The position numbers were made by a program, and so were the translations under genes. From Pseudolysinimonas_A sp039912695 (GTDB lineage: Bacteria > Actinomycetota > Actinomycetes > Actinomycetales > Microbacteriaceae): DNA of 64,000 nucleotides. Of the stretch, positions 51,257 through 58,804 are shown in pieces. The stretch covers positions 124,001-188,000 of the forward strand of contig NZ_JBDSPJ010000024.1 of the NCBI RefSeq assembly GCF_039912695.1. The letters run 5' to 3'. How positions within the stretch are numbered: position 1 is the first letter of the stretch; each line of letters opens with the position of its first letter. The notes beneath the pieces are model-generated. The model was not told where the DNA came from, did no database searches, and saw only the letters and a program-made list of their open reading frames with translations.

Positions 51257-51902
51257 CCCCGGTTTCTGGCGCACCCGGTTGGGGCGCTGGCTGTCGTCGA
51301 CCAAGAACATCGTCGGATCGATGCTCGCGATTGGCGGGCTTGTCGTGCACGCTCTGTTCGGTTTCGGCGTGTTCTGGCCGCTCATCGTGATCGGGGTCTA
51401 TCTGATTGGCGCACTCGTTGCGCCGCGCGACCGTGTGGATCTGCGACTCGGCCTCGACGAGGGAGCCCCGCCGGAAGACATCGCCGCGCAGGTGCGCATT
51501 GTGCAGCGAGAGACCCGCAGGCTCGACCCGGCCGCCGCCCAGCATCTCACCGGCGCCCTCGCCGCCCTGACCGACATCACTGAGCGGTGGCACGAACTCG
51601 ACGGTGCCGTCGATCAGCAGCACACCGTCGAACAGATCGCCGGCGACTACCTGCCGACCTCGCTGCAGACGTACCTCAACCTGCCCCGCAACCTCCGCGC
51701 TGTGGGTGGCCCCGCGCATCATGAGCTCGTCGGGCAGTTGGTCATTCTCGAGCAGCAGAGCGTGCGCATCCGGGATGCTGTCTACTCGCGAGCCGTGCAA
51801 GCGCTCGACGACCAGGGCCGCTTCCTGCGCGAGAAGTTCACGCGGTCCGAGCTCGACCTGGGGGGCACCGACTCGGCAGGAGCGGCGAAGCCGACCGGTT
51901 AG
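51243..51902 (+). CDS. Membrane/helical protein of the TelA operon, function unknown
   Basis: This 219-aa protein has two membrane segments (about residues 18-36 and 38-55) and a long helical cytosolic domain (ALAALTDITERWHEL, YLPTSLQTYLNLPRNL). It overlaps the VWA gene by 14 bp, so they share a transcript. XpaC-like helical membrane proteins often accompany TelA; this may be such a protein, but the match is not strong. The stop overlaps that of the converging metallo-hydrolase gene. Confidence 0.65.
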   Translation: MATSNPGFWRTRLGRWLSSTKNIVGSMLAIGGLVVHALFGFGVFWPLIVIGVYLIGALVAPRDRVDLRLGLDEGAPPEDIAAQVRIVQRETRRLDPAAAQHLTGALAALTDITERWHELDGAVDQQHTVEQIAGDYLPTSLQTYLNLPRNLRAVGGPAHHELVGQLVILEQQSVRIRDAVYSRAVQALDDQGRFLREKFTRSELDLGGTDSAGAAKPTG

Positions 51903-52531
51903 ACGTCGATCGATTCGCCCGGCTGCAGCTCGGTGAAGGTGCCACCGTTCTCTTCGGTTGCCCATTTCAGACGAGCGGCGCTCATGCCCTTACCCGCGGC
52001 AGACAGGGTCATGTCGTGAATGTAGAACGTGCGCCGCGGTTTGATCGCCAGCACGTAATCCATCGCGTCCCCGATCTTGAGCCAGGGTGCACCGACCGGA
52101 GCGGCGAGAGTGCCGACGGGAACTCCCGGAATCGTGTACGAGTCGCCGCCGTAGTAAAACTCGTCGTTGACCATCACGCCGAGGTTGTCGACCGTAGGAA
52201 GCGACTCGTGGATGGTGGCGTGTTCACCACCGAAGAACTCGAGTTTGAACGGACCGACCGACACGATGTCGCCCGCATTCACGACCTCGACCGCATGGTC
52301 AGTGGCTGCCTTCACAACTCCCTCGGGGCCGAGGACGCGCGCGTCAGGGTTTTGGCCAAGGATCCGCTGTACGTGTTCGGCGGTCCAGTGGTCGGCGTGT
52401 TCGTGGGTGATCACGATCGCGAGCACGCGGGTGAAATCGGGCGGCGAGAGAAAGACTCCCGGGTCGATGACGATGCTGTCGTCGTCGATGGAAACTTGCA
52501 GGCAGGCGTGTTCGTACTTAGTAATTCGCAC
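51899..52531 (-). CDS. Metallo-beta-lactamase-fold hydrolase (UlaG/RomA-like)
   Basis: This 210-aa protein starts MRITKYEHACLQV and has the metal motif THEHADHW, then GGEHATIHESL and the C-terminal acid/His positions of UlaG-like hydrolases (GGDSYTIPG). These cleave lactones or phosphodiesters with a dinuclear metal site. GTG 52531 has TAGGGT (52538-52543) 6 nt upstream. It is divergent from csoR. Stops at 51899-51902 overlap: TTAG gives TAA here and TAG in the other gene. Confidence 0.87.
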   Translation of the reverse strand: MRITKYEHACLQVSIDDDSIVIDPGVFLSPPDFTRVLAIVITHEHADHWTAEHVQRILGQNPDARVLGPEGVVKAATDHAVEVVNAGDIVSVGPFKLEFFGGEHATIHESLPTVDNLGVMVNDEFYYGGDSYTIPGVPVGTLAAPVGAPWLKIGDAMDYVLAIKPRRTFYIHDMTLSAAGKGMSAARLKWATEENGGTFTELQPGESIDV

Positions 52532-52576
52532 GATGTGACCCTACTCGGCACACCGCCCGCAGTGCATCGACTCGGA

Positions 52577-52593
52577 ATACCCCCAGGGGGTAT
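52577..52593. promoter_or_regulatory. CsoR-type operator
   Basis: ATACCCCC-A-GGGGGTAT is a perfect 17-bp palindrome of the type bound by CsoR/RcnR repressors (TACC, G/C tract, GGTA). It overlaps the -10 box TATCAT (52591-52596) of the csoR gene, so repressor binding blocks RNA polymerase, and metal binding relieves it. Confidence 0.85.
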
Positions 52594-52602
52594 CATGGCC
52601 AG

Positions 52603-52881
52603 ATGATCGATGATCTGAAGAAGCGCGCGCTGCACCGTTCCGCCATCCTCGAAGGGCAGTTGCGGGGCGTCACGAAAATGATCGAAAACGAGGACTACTG
52701 CGTCGACATCATCACGCAGACCCTCGCGATCCAGAAGTCGCTGCGCAGCCTCAACAAGCTGCTGGTCGAGAACCACCTGCGCACTCACGTCATTGAAATG
52801 TTTGCGGAGGGCGGGGCTCGGCGCGACGACGCTGTCACCGAATTGCTCACCGTGTACGAACTCGAAAATCGGAGCAAGTGA
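52603..52881 (+). CDS. csoR: CsoR/RcnR-family (DUF156) metal-responsive repressor
   Basis: This 92-aa all-helical repressor releases DNA when its metal site is filled. Metal positions are C33, H58 and H62, with the same spacing as Cys-His-Cys of CsoR but with His in place of the last Cys; that arrangement resembles RcnR (Cys-His-His), although the RcnR His3 is missing. Its own operator (52577-52593) overlaps its promoter. The TGA overlaps the ATPase start. The neighbour is a CPH-type copper ATPase, which favours copper. Confidence 0.88.
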   Translation: MIDDLKKRALHRSAILEGQLRGVTKMIENEDYCVDIITQTLAIQKSLRSLNKLLVENHLRTHVIEMFAEGGARRDDAVTELLTVYELENRSK

Positions 52882-54929
52882 TGCCGTCAGCCGAACACGA
52901 TCACGCAGTGCACGACCACGCAACGCACGACCACGCAACGCACGATCACGCCGCGATGGACCACTCGCACCATGGCGCGAACTTCCGCCTGCTCTTCTGG
53001 ATCTGCCTCGGGCTCACGGTGCCGACCCTGGTGTTCTCGACGGGACTCCAAGACATCCTGGGGCTTCCTGGCCCGCGATTCCCGGGCAGTCAATACGTCG
53101 CAGCCGGCTTCGGGGTCGCGGTGTTCCTGATTGGCGGCCGGGTCTTTCTCTCGGGGGCGGTGAGCGAACTGCGGGGCCGATTGCCGGGGATGATGACCCT
53201 CATCTCGCTCGCCCTCCTGGTCGCATTCGGATATTCGCTCGCCGTGCTGCTGGGTTTCCCGGGCATGGACTTCTGGTGGGAGTTAGCGACGCTGGTCACG
53301 ATCATGCTGCTCGGTCATTGGATCGAAATGCGCGCGATCATGAGCGCGAGCGACGCGCTGGGCGAGCTCGCACACCTCCTGCCCGACGAGGCAGAAATGG
53401 TGCATGGCGACCACGTAATGACGGTGCCGACCGCGCAGCTAGCGGTCGACGACCTTGTTCTGGTGCGACCGGGTGCGCGAGTACCTGTCGATGGGACTGT
53501 CACTGAGGGGGAGTCCGCACTTGACGAGTCGCTGCTGACCGGTGAGTCCGCGCCGGTGAGCGCATCCGTCGGGTCATCAGTGGTTGCCGGCAGCGTCAAC
53601 GGGTGGGGATCGCTCACCGTGCGCGTGACTCGGATCGGCGATGACACCGCGTTGGCCGGTATCGGCCGACTGGTGGCCGACGCGCAGGCAAGCAAATCGG
53701 GTGCGCAGTTGCTCGCCGACCGCGCCGCGGCGCTGCTGTTCTACGTGGCCGTCGGCGCGGCCGCGATCACCCTGCTGGTCTGGCTAATCCTCAAGCCTGA
53801 CGACTCCGCGTTCGTTATTGAGCGGGTCGTCACGGTGCTGGTCATCGCGTGCCCGCACGCTCTCGGTCTGGCAATTCCGCTGGTCGCCGCGATCTCCACC
53901 GGCCTCGGCGCCAAGCGCGGCATCCTGGTACGCGATCGGGCGGCCCTTGAAGTCGCCAAGGACATTGACGTCGTGCTGTTCGACAAGACCGGAACGCTGA
54001 CCGAAGGTCGTCAGGGGCTGGTGAGCATCACCGCTGCGCCGGGAGTGGATGAGGACGAGGCGCTCGCGCTCGCCGCCGCCGTCGAGACGAAATCCGAACA
54101 TCCCATCGCCCGTGCACTCGTCGCGGGGGCTGCCGAACGTCGGCTCAAGGTTGCGCGCTCGTCGAAGTTTGTCTCGCTCGCGGGGCGGGGTGCGAGCGCA
54201 ACGGTCGGGGGCCGCGAGTTGAGCGTCGGAAGCGCTCGGGTCGTGACCGAAGCCGGCATCCATCTCGATCCGGTGCTGGTTCACGCTGCGCGCGCGGCAC
54301 AGGGCGAGGGCGCGACCGTGGTGTACCTCGTGGAGGGCGACCGTGCGCTTGCGTCGTTCGCGCTTGCCGACATCATCCGGCCCGAGTCGCGGGAAGCAGT
54401 TGACGCCCTGCGGCGGCGCGGCATCCGGGTCGCGATGCTCACCGGAGACTCACACGAGGTCGCCAACTGGGTCGCCAGCCGACTCGGCATCGACGAGGTG
54501 TTTGCGGAAGTACTGCCCGCACAGAAGTCGGCGACAGTCGAGAGGCTGCAGGATGGCGGTCTGCACCAGGTGGCGATGGTCGGCGACGGCGTGAACGATG
54601 CGCCCGCGCTGGCTCGCGCCGACGTCGGAATCGCGATCGGCGCCGGAACGGATGTCGCCATCCAGTCGGCCGGTGTCGTGCTCGCCTCGAGCGACCCGCG
54701 TGGCGTTGTCGACACCCTCACCCTTAGTCGGGCGAGTTACCGCAAGATGCTGCAGAACCTCGCCTGGGCCACCGGCTACAACGCGATCGGTCTGCCACTC
54801 GCCGCCGGGGTGCTCGCCGGAGTCGGCTTCCTGATGCCGCCGGCGGTCGGCGCCGCGGTGATGTCGGTATCGACCATCGTGGTGGCACTCAACGCTCAGT
54901 TGCTGCGGAGGTTGCGCTTCCGCCGCTGA
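52881..54929 (+). CDS. CopB-type (P1B-3) heavy-metal-translocating P-type ATPase
   Basis: This 682-aa pump exports metal across the membrane with ATP. It has an N-terminal His-rich tail (HDHAVHDHATHDHATHDHAA, residues 6-25) instead of a heavy-metal-associated domain, CPH at 324-326, DKTGT with the phosphorylated D368, MVGDGVNDAPAL, and the P1B-3 signatures WATGYN and MSVSTIVVALNA. P1B-3 pumps (CopB) move Cu2+ or Cu+. The ATG at 52881 follows GGAG at 6 nt; an in-frame GTG at 52878 is the alternative. Coregulated with csoR. Confidence 0.93.
   Translation: MPSAEHDHAVHDHATHDHATHDHAAMDHSHHGANFRLLFWICLGLTVPTLVFSTGLQDILGLPGPRFPGSQYVAAGFGVAVFLIGGRVFLSGAVSELRGRLPGMMTLISLALLVAFGYSLAVLLGFPGMDFWWELATLVTIMLLGHWIEMRAIMSASDALGELAHLLPDEAEMVHGDHVMTVPTAQLAVDDLVLVRPGARVPVDGTVTEGESALDESLLTGESAPVSASVGSSVVAGSVNGWGSLTVRVTRIGDDTALAGIGRLVADAQASKSGAQLLADRAAALLFYVAVGAAAITLLVWLILKPDDSAFVIERVVTVLVIACPHALGLAIPLVAAISTGLGAKRGILVRDRAALEVAKDIDVVLFDKTGTLTEGRQGLVSITAAPGVDEDEALALAAAVETKSEHPIARALVAGAAERRLKVARSSKFVSLAGRGASATVGGRELSVGSARVVTEAGIHLDPVLVHAARAAQGEGATVVYLVEGDRALASFALADIIRPESREAVDALRRRGIRVAMLTGDSHEVANWVASRLGIDEVFAEVLPAQKSATVERLQDGGLHQVAMVGDGVNDAPALARADVGIAIGAGTDVAIQSAGVVLASSDPRGVVDTLTLSRASYRKMLQNLAWATGYNAIGLPLAAGVLAGVGFLMPPAVGAAVMSVSTIVVALNAQLLRRLRFRR
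52896..52955. repeat. 15-bp tandem repeat encoding the His-rich tail
   Basis: Four units of about CACGACCACGCAACG (52896-52910, 52911-52925, 52926-52940, 52941-52955) encode H-D-H-A-x. The second and third are identical. Unit number can change by slippage without a frameshift, changing the number of metal-binding histidines. Confidence 0.85.
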
Positions 54930-54958
54930 ACCCGCCATCGCGCTGCCATACTCGTGCC

Positions 54959-55891
54959 ATGACAACGGTGTCGCGCAAGAAACTAGTCGTCGCGATCAAC
55001 CCGTCGGCCTCCTTCGGAGCCAGCCGCCACGTCGGTCCGGCAGTCGTACAAACGCTGCGGGCGATGGGGCACGAGGTCACCTCACTGACCGAACCCGATT
55101 TCGAGCAGTTGCTCGCTTCAGCCCGCGCGGCCCTCAAGAAGCACCCCGACGCGCTCGTGATGGTGGGCGGTGACGGGATGGTCAACCTCGGCACCAATCT
55201 GGTGGCGGGCACGAGGGTTCCGCTCGCGATCATCCCCTCCGGCACCGGCAACGACATGGCACGCGCGCTCGGCATCCCGTTCGACAACACCGAAGCGGCC
55301 ATCGCGTCGCTCAATGCCGCTCTCGCCGTCGGCCCGCGCACGATCGACGCCGGGCGCATCAGCTGGACCGACCCGGTCACGGGCGAGGCCGGGGAACGTT
55401 GGTTCGCCTGTGCCCTCAGCGCCGGATTCGACGCAATCGTCAACGAACGCGCCAACAACATGGAGCACCCGAAGGGCCCGAGCCGCTACATCATCGCGAT
55501 GCTCGCCGAACTCGTGAAGTTGAAGCCCCTCTCGTACCGGCTCACCATTGATGGCACGGTGCTCGATTCGAAGGCGGTGCTGGTGGCGATCGGTAACGGC
55601 GTCTCGCTCGGCGGGGGCATGAAAATTACCCCCGACGCGAAACTCGACGACGGCCTTCTGGATGTTCTCGTGGTGCAGCCGCTCTCGCGCACCGCGTTCC
55701 TGCGGATCTTCCCGAGAGTGTTCAAAGGCACCCACGTCACCGACCCGAGAGTTCAGATCACCCGGGCGAAAAAGGTGCGGATCGAAGCAGAGGGGATCGC
55801 CGCCTACGGCGATGGGGAGCGAATCGCGCTCCTTCCGATCGACGTTGAGGTCGTTCCGGGAGCTCTGCGCGTGCTGTCGCCCCTGCCCTGA
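54959..55891 (+). CDS. Diacylglycerol-kinase-like lipid kinase
   Basis: This 310-aa protein has the DAGK catalytic motif VGGDGMVN (usually GGDGT-N; here Met replaces Thr), IPSGTGNDMAR and the C-terminal sandwich with GGGMKITP and LDDGLLDVLVV. YegS/DgkB-type enzymes phosphorylate diacylglycerol or related lipids in the membrane. The ATG has CATACT (54947-54952) 6 nt upstream. The stop lies in a 15-bp direct repeat shared with the end of the next gene. Confidence 0.88.
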   Translation: MTTVSRKKLVVAINPSASFGASRHVGPAVVQTLRAMGHEVTSLTEPDFEQLLASARAALKKHPDALVMVGGDGMVNLGTNLVAGTRVPLAIIPSGTGNDMARALGIPFDNTEAAIASLNAALAVGPRTIDAGRISWTDPVTGEAGERWFACALSAGFDAIVNERANNMEHPKGPSRYIIAMLAELVKLKPLSYRLTIDGTVLDSKAVLVAIGNGVSLGGGMKITPDAKLDDGLLDVLVVQPLSRTAFLRIFPRVFKGTHVTDPRVQITRAKKVRIEAEGIAAYGDGERIALLPIDVEVVPGALRVLSPLP

Positions 55892-55922
55892 TCCGGTCAG
55901 GATGGCCGATCCGGTCAGGATG
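55890..55922. repeat. 15-bp direct repeat spanning two converging stop codons
   Basis: GATCCGGTCAGGATG occurs at 55890-55904 and 55908-55922, an 18-bp period. The first copy contains part of the TGA of the lipid kinase and the second contains the TCA that is the stop of the converging gene. The repeat looks like a local duplication. Confidence 0.75.
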
Positions 55923-57042
55923 CGCGCAGGCCGTAAAGGATCAGCAGCACGATCGTGGGCACGACGATCGCGACCCCGCTAACGATGAATCCGCGGATCG
56001 CACCGCGCGGAATGCGTCGTTGTCGCATCCGCGGGGGAGTCCCCACAGCGAGCGCTTCGACGCTGTAGCGCGCGTCTCCTCGTTGCATCGAGACCGCACG
56101 GGCCTCCTCGCCGATGACGGCGGCCATCCGAAACAGTCGCGCCAGGGTCGCCGGGTAGGCCAGATCGTTCATCGTCGGAGAAGTCATCGACAAACGGTCG
56201 CCGCGCACCTCGAGGTCGAAGCCCGCGATCTCGTCGACGATCGCCGCCATGACATCGGGGGTCAACAGTTCGAGGGCGGTCGCCCGGTTCTCCTCGTCGG
56301 CGTAGACGCGGGCGTAGTGCGGAAAGTCGCCTTCCAATTCGAACGCTTGGGATGCCGACATCCCGTAATCGCTGACCGCCCGGCCGCGAGCCGTGGTTTC
56401 GACCACGATGTGCGGGAGTGACCGGTCGAGGCGAAGCTCGACAAACCCCCACCTGCGCTCGCCGGCGTTGAATTCGTCGAAATCACCCCCGATCACCAAG
56501 GTCGCAATAGTGAGATCCTCGGGAGCATCTGTGGGGCGGAAACCGTCCTCAAACCAAAACCTCTCGTTGCCGCGTACGAGGCTGGTGGTCGAGTCGGTCA
56601 CCTCCGCCCAGGGGCGGTAGGTGAGTCCGTTCGCCGTCGCGAATCTCAGGAGTCGCCACCACAGGTAGCCCCGATTGCGCGCCTCACGAAGGCGAAAGGT
56701 GCCCCAGATTGCGGCACCAATGAACACCCACAGCATCACCCCGAAGATGATGAGGATTGGCGTAGGCGAGACGCTGCCCGGGTACGAGCGACCACTCGCG
56801 GTGGCAAGCCCGATCAGCGACGACAGCCAGACCGGCAGGAAGATCAAGCTGCTCAGGTAGCCGGTGATCACAATGATCCACTGGAGCCAGATCAGAGAGT
56901 TCCACGCAGGCTTGCCCCGGGGGATTGTCGGCCAGAACGACGCCTGAACCTCTTGGTCTTCAACCGGTTGGTTCGGCACCGAGAACGCGGAAAAGTCGAG
57001 GGTTCCGGTGCGCCAGTTAGGGGCGGGGAGAGGTTCGCTCAC
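55915..57042 (-). CDS. Membrane protein with Ser/Arg-rich soluble domain, hypothetical
   Basis: This 375-aa protein has three membrane segments: about residues 43-65 and 80-105 near the N terminus, and one at the C terminus (GFIVSGVAIVVPTIVLLIL). Between them lies a soluble domain of about 230 residues with alternating strands (RWGFVELRLDRSLPHIVVETTARG, in parts). GTG 57042 was chosen because homology-like sequence begins MSEPLPAPNWRTG and AAGGAAG is upstream. I do not recognise a family. Confidence 0.65.
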   Translation of the reverse strand: MSEPLPAPNWRTGTLDFSAFSVPNQPVEDQEVQASFWPTIPRGKPAWNSLIWLQWIIVITGYLSSLIFLPVWLSSLIGLATASGRSYPGSVSPTPILIIFGVMLWVFIGAAIWGTFRLREARNRGYLWWRLLRFATANGLTYRPWAEVTDSTTSLVRGNERFWFEDGFRPTDAPEDLTIATLVIGGDFDEFNAGERRWGFVELRLDRSLPHIVVETTARGRAVSDYGMSASQAFELEGDFPHYARVYADEENRATALELLTPDVMAAIVDEIAGFDLEVRGDRLSMTSPTMNDLAYPATLARLFRMAAVIGEEARAVSMQRGDARYSVEALAVGTPPRMRQRRIPRGAIRGFIVSGVAIVVPTIVLLILYGLRAS

Positions 57043-57103
57043 GTGTCCATCTTCCTTGTCGCCGGACCCTGTTCCGGCCGATCGGGATGCTGAAAGGCGC
57101 GTG

Positions 57104-57109
57104 TATACT
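57104..57109 (+). promoter_or_regulatory. -10 box of the tRNA-Glu promoter
   Basis: TATACT (57104-57109) is a near-consensus -10 element 17 bp before the tRNA-Glu gene. The -35 region is not consensus. A 6-bp hairpin GCCGGA-N6-TCCGGC (57061-57078) lies upstream. Confidence 0.6.
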
Positions 57110-57126
57110 CGAACGGTTGTCGTGAC

Positions 57127-57199
57127 GGCCCCATCGTATAGTGGCCTAGTACGCCGCCCTCTCACGGCGGTAACACGGGTTCGAATCCCGTTGGGGTCA
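57127..57199 (+). tRNA. tRNA-Glu (anticodon CUC)
   Basis: The 73-nt cloverleaf has acceptor stem GGCCCCA/TGGGGTC (one G-U), discriminator A, D-loop TATAGTGGCCTAGTA, anticodon stem CCGCC/GGCGG with loop CTCTCAC (CTC, reads GAG), and T-arm with GGTTCGAATCC. CCA is not encoded. TATACT lies 17 bp upstream. Confidence 0.95.
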
Positions 57200-57408
57200 C
57201 TTCATCTCTCACGTTGTCTGACGATTCCGGCCAATTGGGGGCTACCGCCTCGGATAGCGGCAACCTAGTCTCAAGAAGTCGGCCAACCCACCGACGATGT
57301 TTACCCGATTGACGGCATCCGACACCCCCGTAGGATGCCCTCCCGTCGCGCACCCTCGCGACAACCCCAGCCAGCGCGGTGGCAATTCCGCGTGGAAATA
57401 CCTCCCCC
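57200..57408. other. Non-coding stretch after tRNA-Glu
   Basis: About 209 bp without a supported gene. It holds ATACCT (57398-57403) five bases before the ATG of the next gene, and a TAGTCT (57267-57272) that could start a longer leader. No strong terminator or structure is seen. Confidence 0.5.
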
Positions 57409-58020
57409 ATGTTTCGCACCCCCCTGTCCGTTGTCGCGCGCACCCGAACTGTCGCAACGACAGCTACGAGCCTGGCGCTCGCCCTCACCTTTCTCTGGTG
57501 CGGGTCAACCGTCGCTCTCGCCGCTCCCGCGTCCGCGGAGGCTGCTCTCGCCGTGCCCCTCACGCCGCCTGCTCAGGTCGACTCCGGCAAGGTCAATTCC
57601 GGCAAATACGCGCCGGTCAAGACCCAGTTGCCCACCCTCGCGGTTGACACGGCGCCCACCTGGAGCATTCAGGTCGACACGACGGGCTACCAGAACGAAC
57701 TCGACCGATGCCTCTGGGTTCGGATGGACTTCATCGACGTCGTCCCGATTGTCGGCAAGCACAACTTCTGCGGCGGGGACATCATCCTCGACATGACTCT
57801 CGGCCAGACCGTGCAGCTCTCGGGGTTGGGTGTCGACGGTACCTATGTGGTGACCGGGGATCGCCAAGTGTTCAGCGGCGAGCCGGCCACGGAGGCAACC
57901 GCCAACCTGACGGCCACCGTGATTCTGCAGACCTGCTATTTCGACAAAAGCAAGGGGATGCGATTCGTGACGCTGTCCCTTTTGCCGGAGGTTCCGCGCG
58001 TTCTGGTCGGCGTTTCCTGA
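57409..58020 (+). CDS. Secreted protein with sortase-like His-Cys-Arg pattern
   Basis: This 203-aa protein has a signal peptide (TATSLALALTFLWCGSTVA, cleavage about residue 44) and an extracellular domain that follows the sortase order: H118 in IVGKHNFCGGD, a GQTVQLSGLGVDGTY strand pair, C176 in VILQTCYF (like the TLxTC motif) and R185 in GMRFVTLSL. Two further cysteines (101, 121) could form a disulfide. The N-terminal strands of a full sortase are short or missing, so activity is uncertain. It may be an atypical sortase or a sortase-fold surface protein. Confidence 0.65.
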   Translation: MFRTPLSVVARTRTVATTATSLALALTFLWCGSTVALAAPASAEAALAVPLTPPAQVDSGKVNSGKYAPVKTQLPTLAVDTAPTWSIQVDTTGYQNELDRCLWVRMDFIDVVPIVGKHNFCGGDIILDMTLGQTVQLSGLGVDGTYVVTGDRQVFSGEPATEATANLTATVILQTCYFDKSKGMRFVTLSLLPEVPRVLVGVS

Positions 58021-58046
58021 CCGCAGGGTAAAGCGGCGTCAGGGTA

Positions 58047-58065
58047 CGGCCCGGGGTCAGGGCCG
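58047..58065. terminator. Hairpin between converging genes
   Basis: CGGCCC-N7-GGGCCG (58047-58065) forms a 6-bp GC stem, with an outer AGCGGC/GCCGCT alternative. It lies 27 bp after the sortase-like gene and overlaps the 3' end of the opposite gene. It has no T run. Confidence 0.35.
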
Positions 58066-58680
58066 CTGAGCGTTGACCGTCGTGACCAGATCGGCGCTGT
58101 CGACGGCATCCAGCGGCATGGTGACGAGTCCCCACGCGTAGCCGACCTCGACGGTGAGGGGAAGGACGTAGGGCCGTACATCGACGATCACGCTCAGGTG
58201 GGAGTCGCCGTCGACACTTCGGGTGTGCTCGGCGCGCACCTCGCCCACCTCGATCCAGTCGACTAACACCAATTCCCGCGGGTGCCGCCCGGGTGACCAT
58301 GCCGAGATACCGCGATAGTCGGCGAGCGCGGGGTACCAGCCTTCGCCGATCACTCCCGTCAACCCTTTCGCCCTCATGAAAGCGGGCAGGTCGGATACCA
58401 CAGGGGGCATGCGTCGCCCGAGAAATACGACACCGTCGGGATGCGCGACCGCCAATGCGTGCAGCCCCGCGGTCAGTCGTGCCGTGCCTCGCCACAGAAC
58501 CAGCGCGGTCGTGACAACCGCGATCACGGCTGTCACGTAGGCGAGCAGCAGTCCTCCGGCGGGGACGGCGGACGCCGCGGCCCAACCACCGCCGACGACG
58601 ATAGCGATCGCCAGGGTCAGGACGGCGGCAGTGATGATGCGGGCTCGCATTCGGAAGCGACGGCCGACGACGTGGTCCAC
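58057..58680 (-). CDS. Membrane protein with two N-terminal TM segments, hypothetical
   Basis: This 207-aa protein has two membrane segments (about residues 14-35 and 38-58; ITAAVLTLAIAIVVGGG and LLAYVTAVIAVVTTALVLW) and a soluble C-terminal domain with a beta pattern (HPDGVVFLGRRM, LVLVDWIEVGEV). GTG 58680 has AGAGGG at good SD spacing. A longer upstream frame exists but has no conserved character. No family recognised; a PH-like fold is possible. Confidence 0.6.
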   Translation of the reverse strand: MDHVVGRRFRMRARIITAAVLTLAIAIVVGGGWAAASAVPAGGLLLAYVTAVIAVVTTALVLWRGTARLTAGLHALAVAHPDGVVFLGRRMPPVVSDLPAFMRAKGLTGVIGEGWYPALADYRGISAWSPGRHPRELVLVDWIEVGEVRAEHTRSVDGDSHLSVIVDVRPYVLPLTVEVGYAWGLVTMPLDAVDSADLVTTVNAQRP

Positions 58681-58804
58681 GTGATCCCTCTTATCCCCAG
58701 CGGGCCGCGGGATGGGCGACCCAATCCAATGGTGGGGTACGAGGCCGGGGTACACGCGGCGACATGCCGCATCGGATGTCAGAGCTGGGGGAGAGACTGG
58801 AGGC

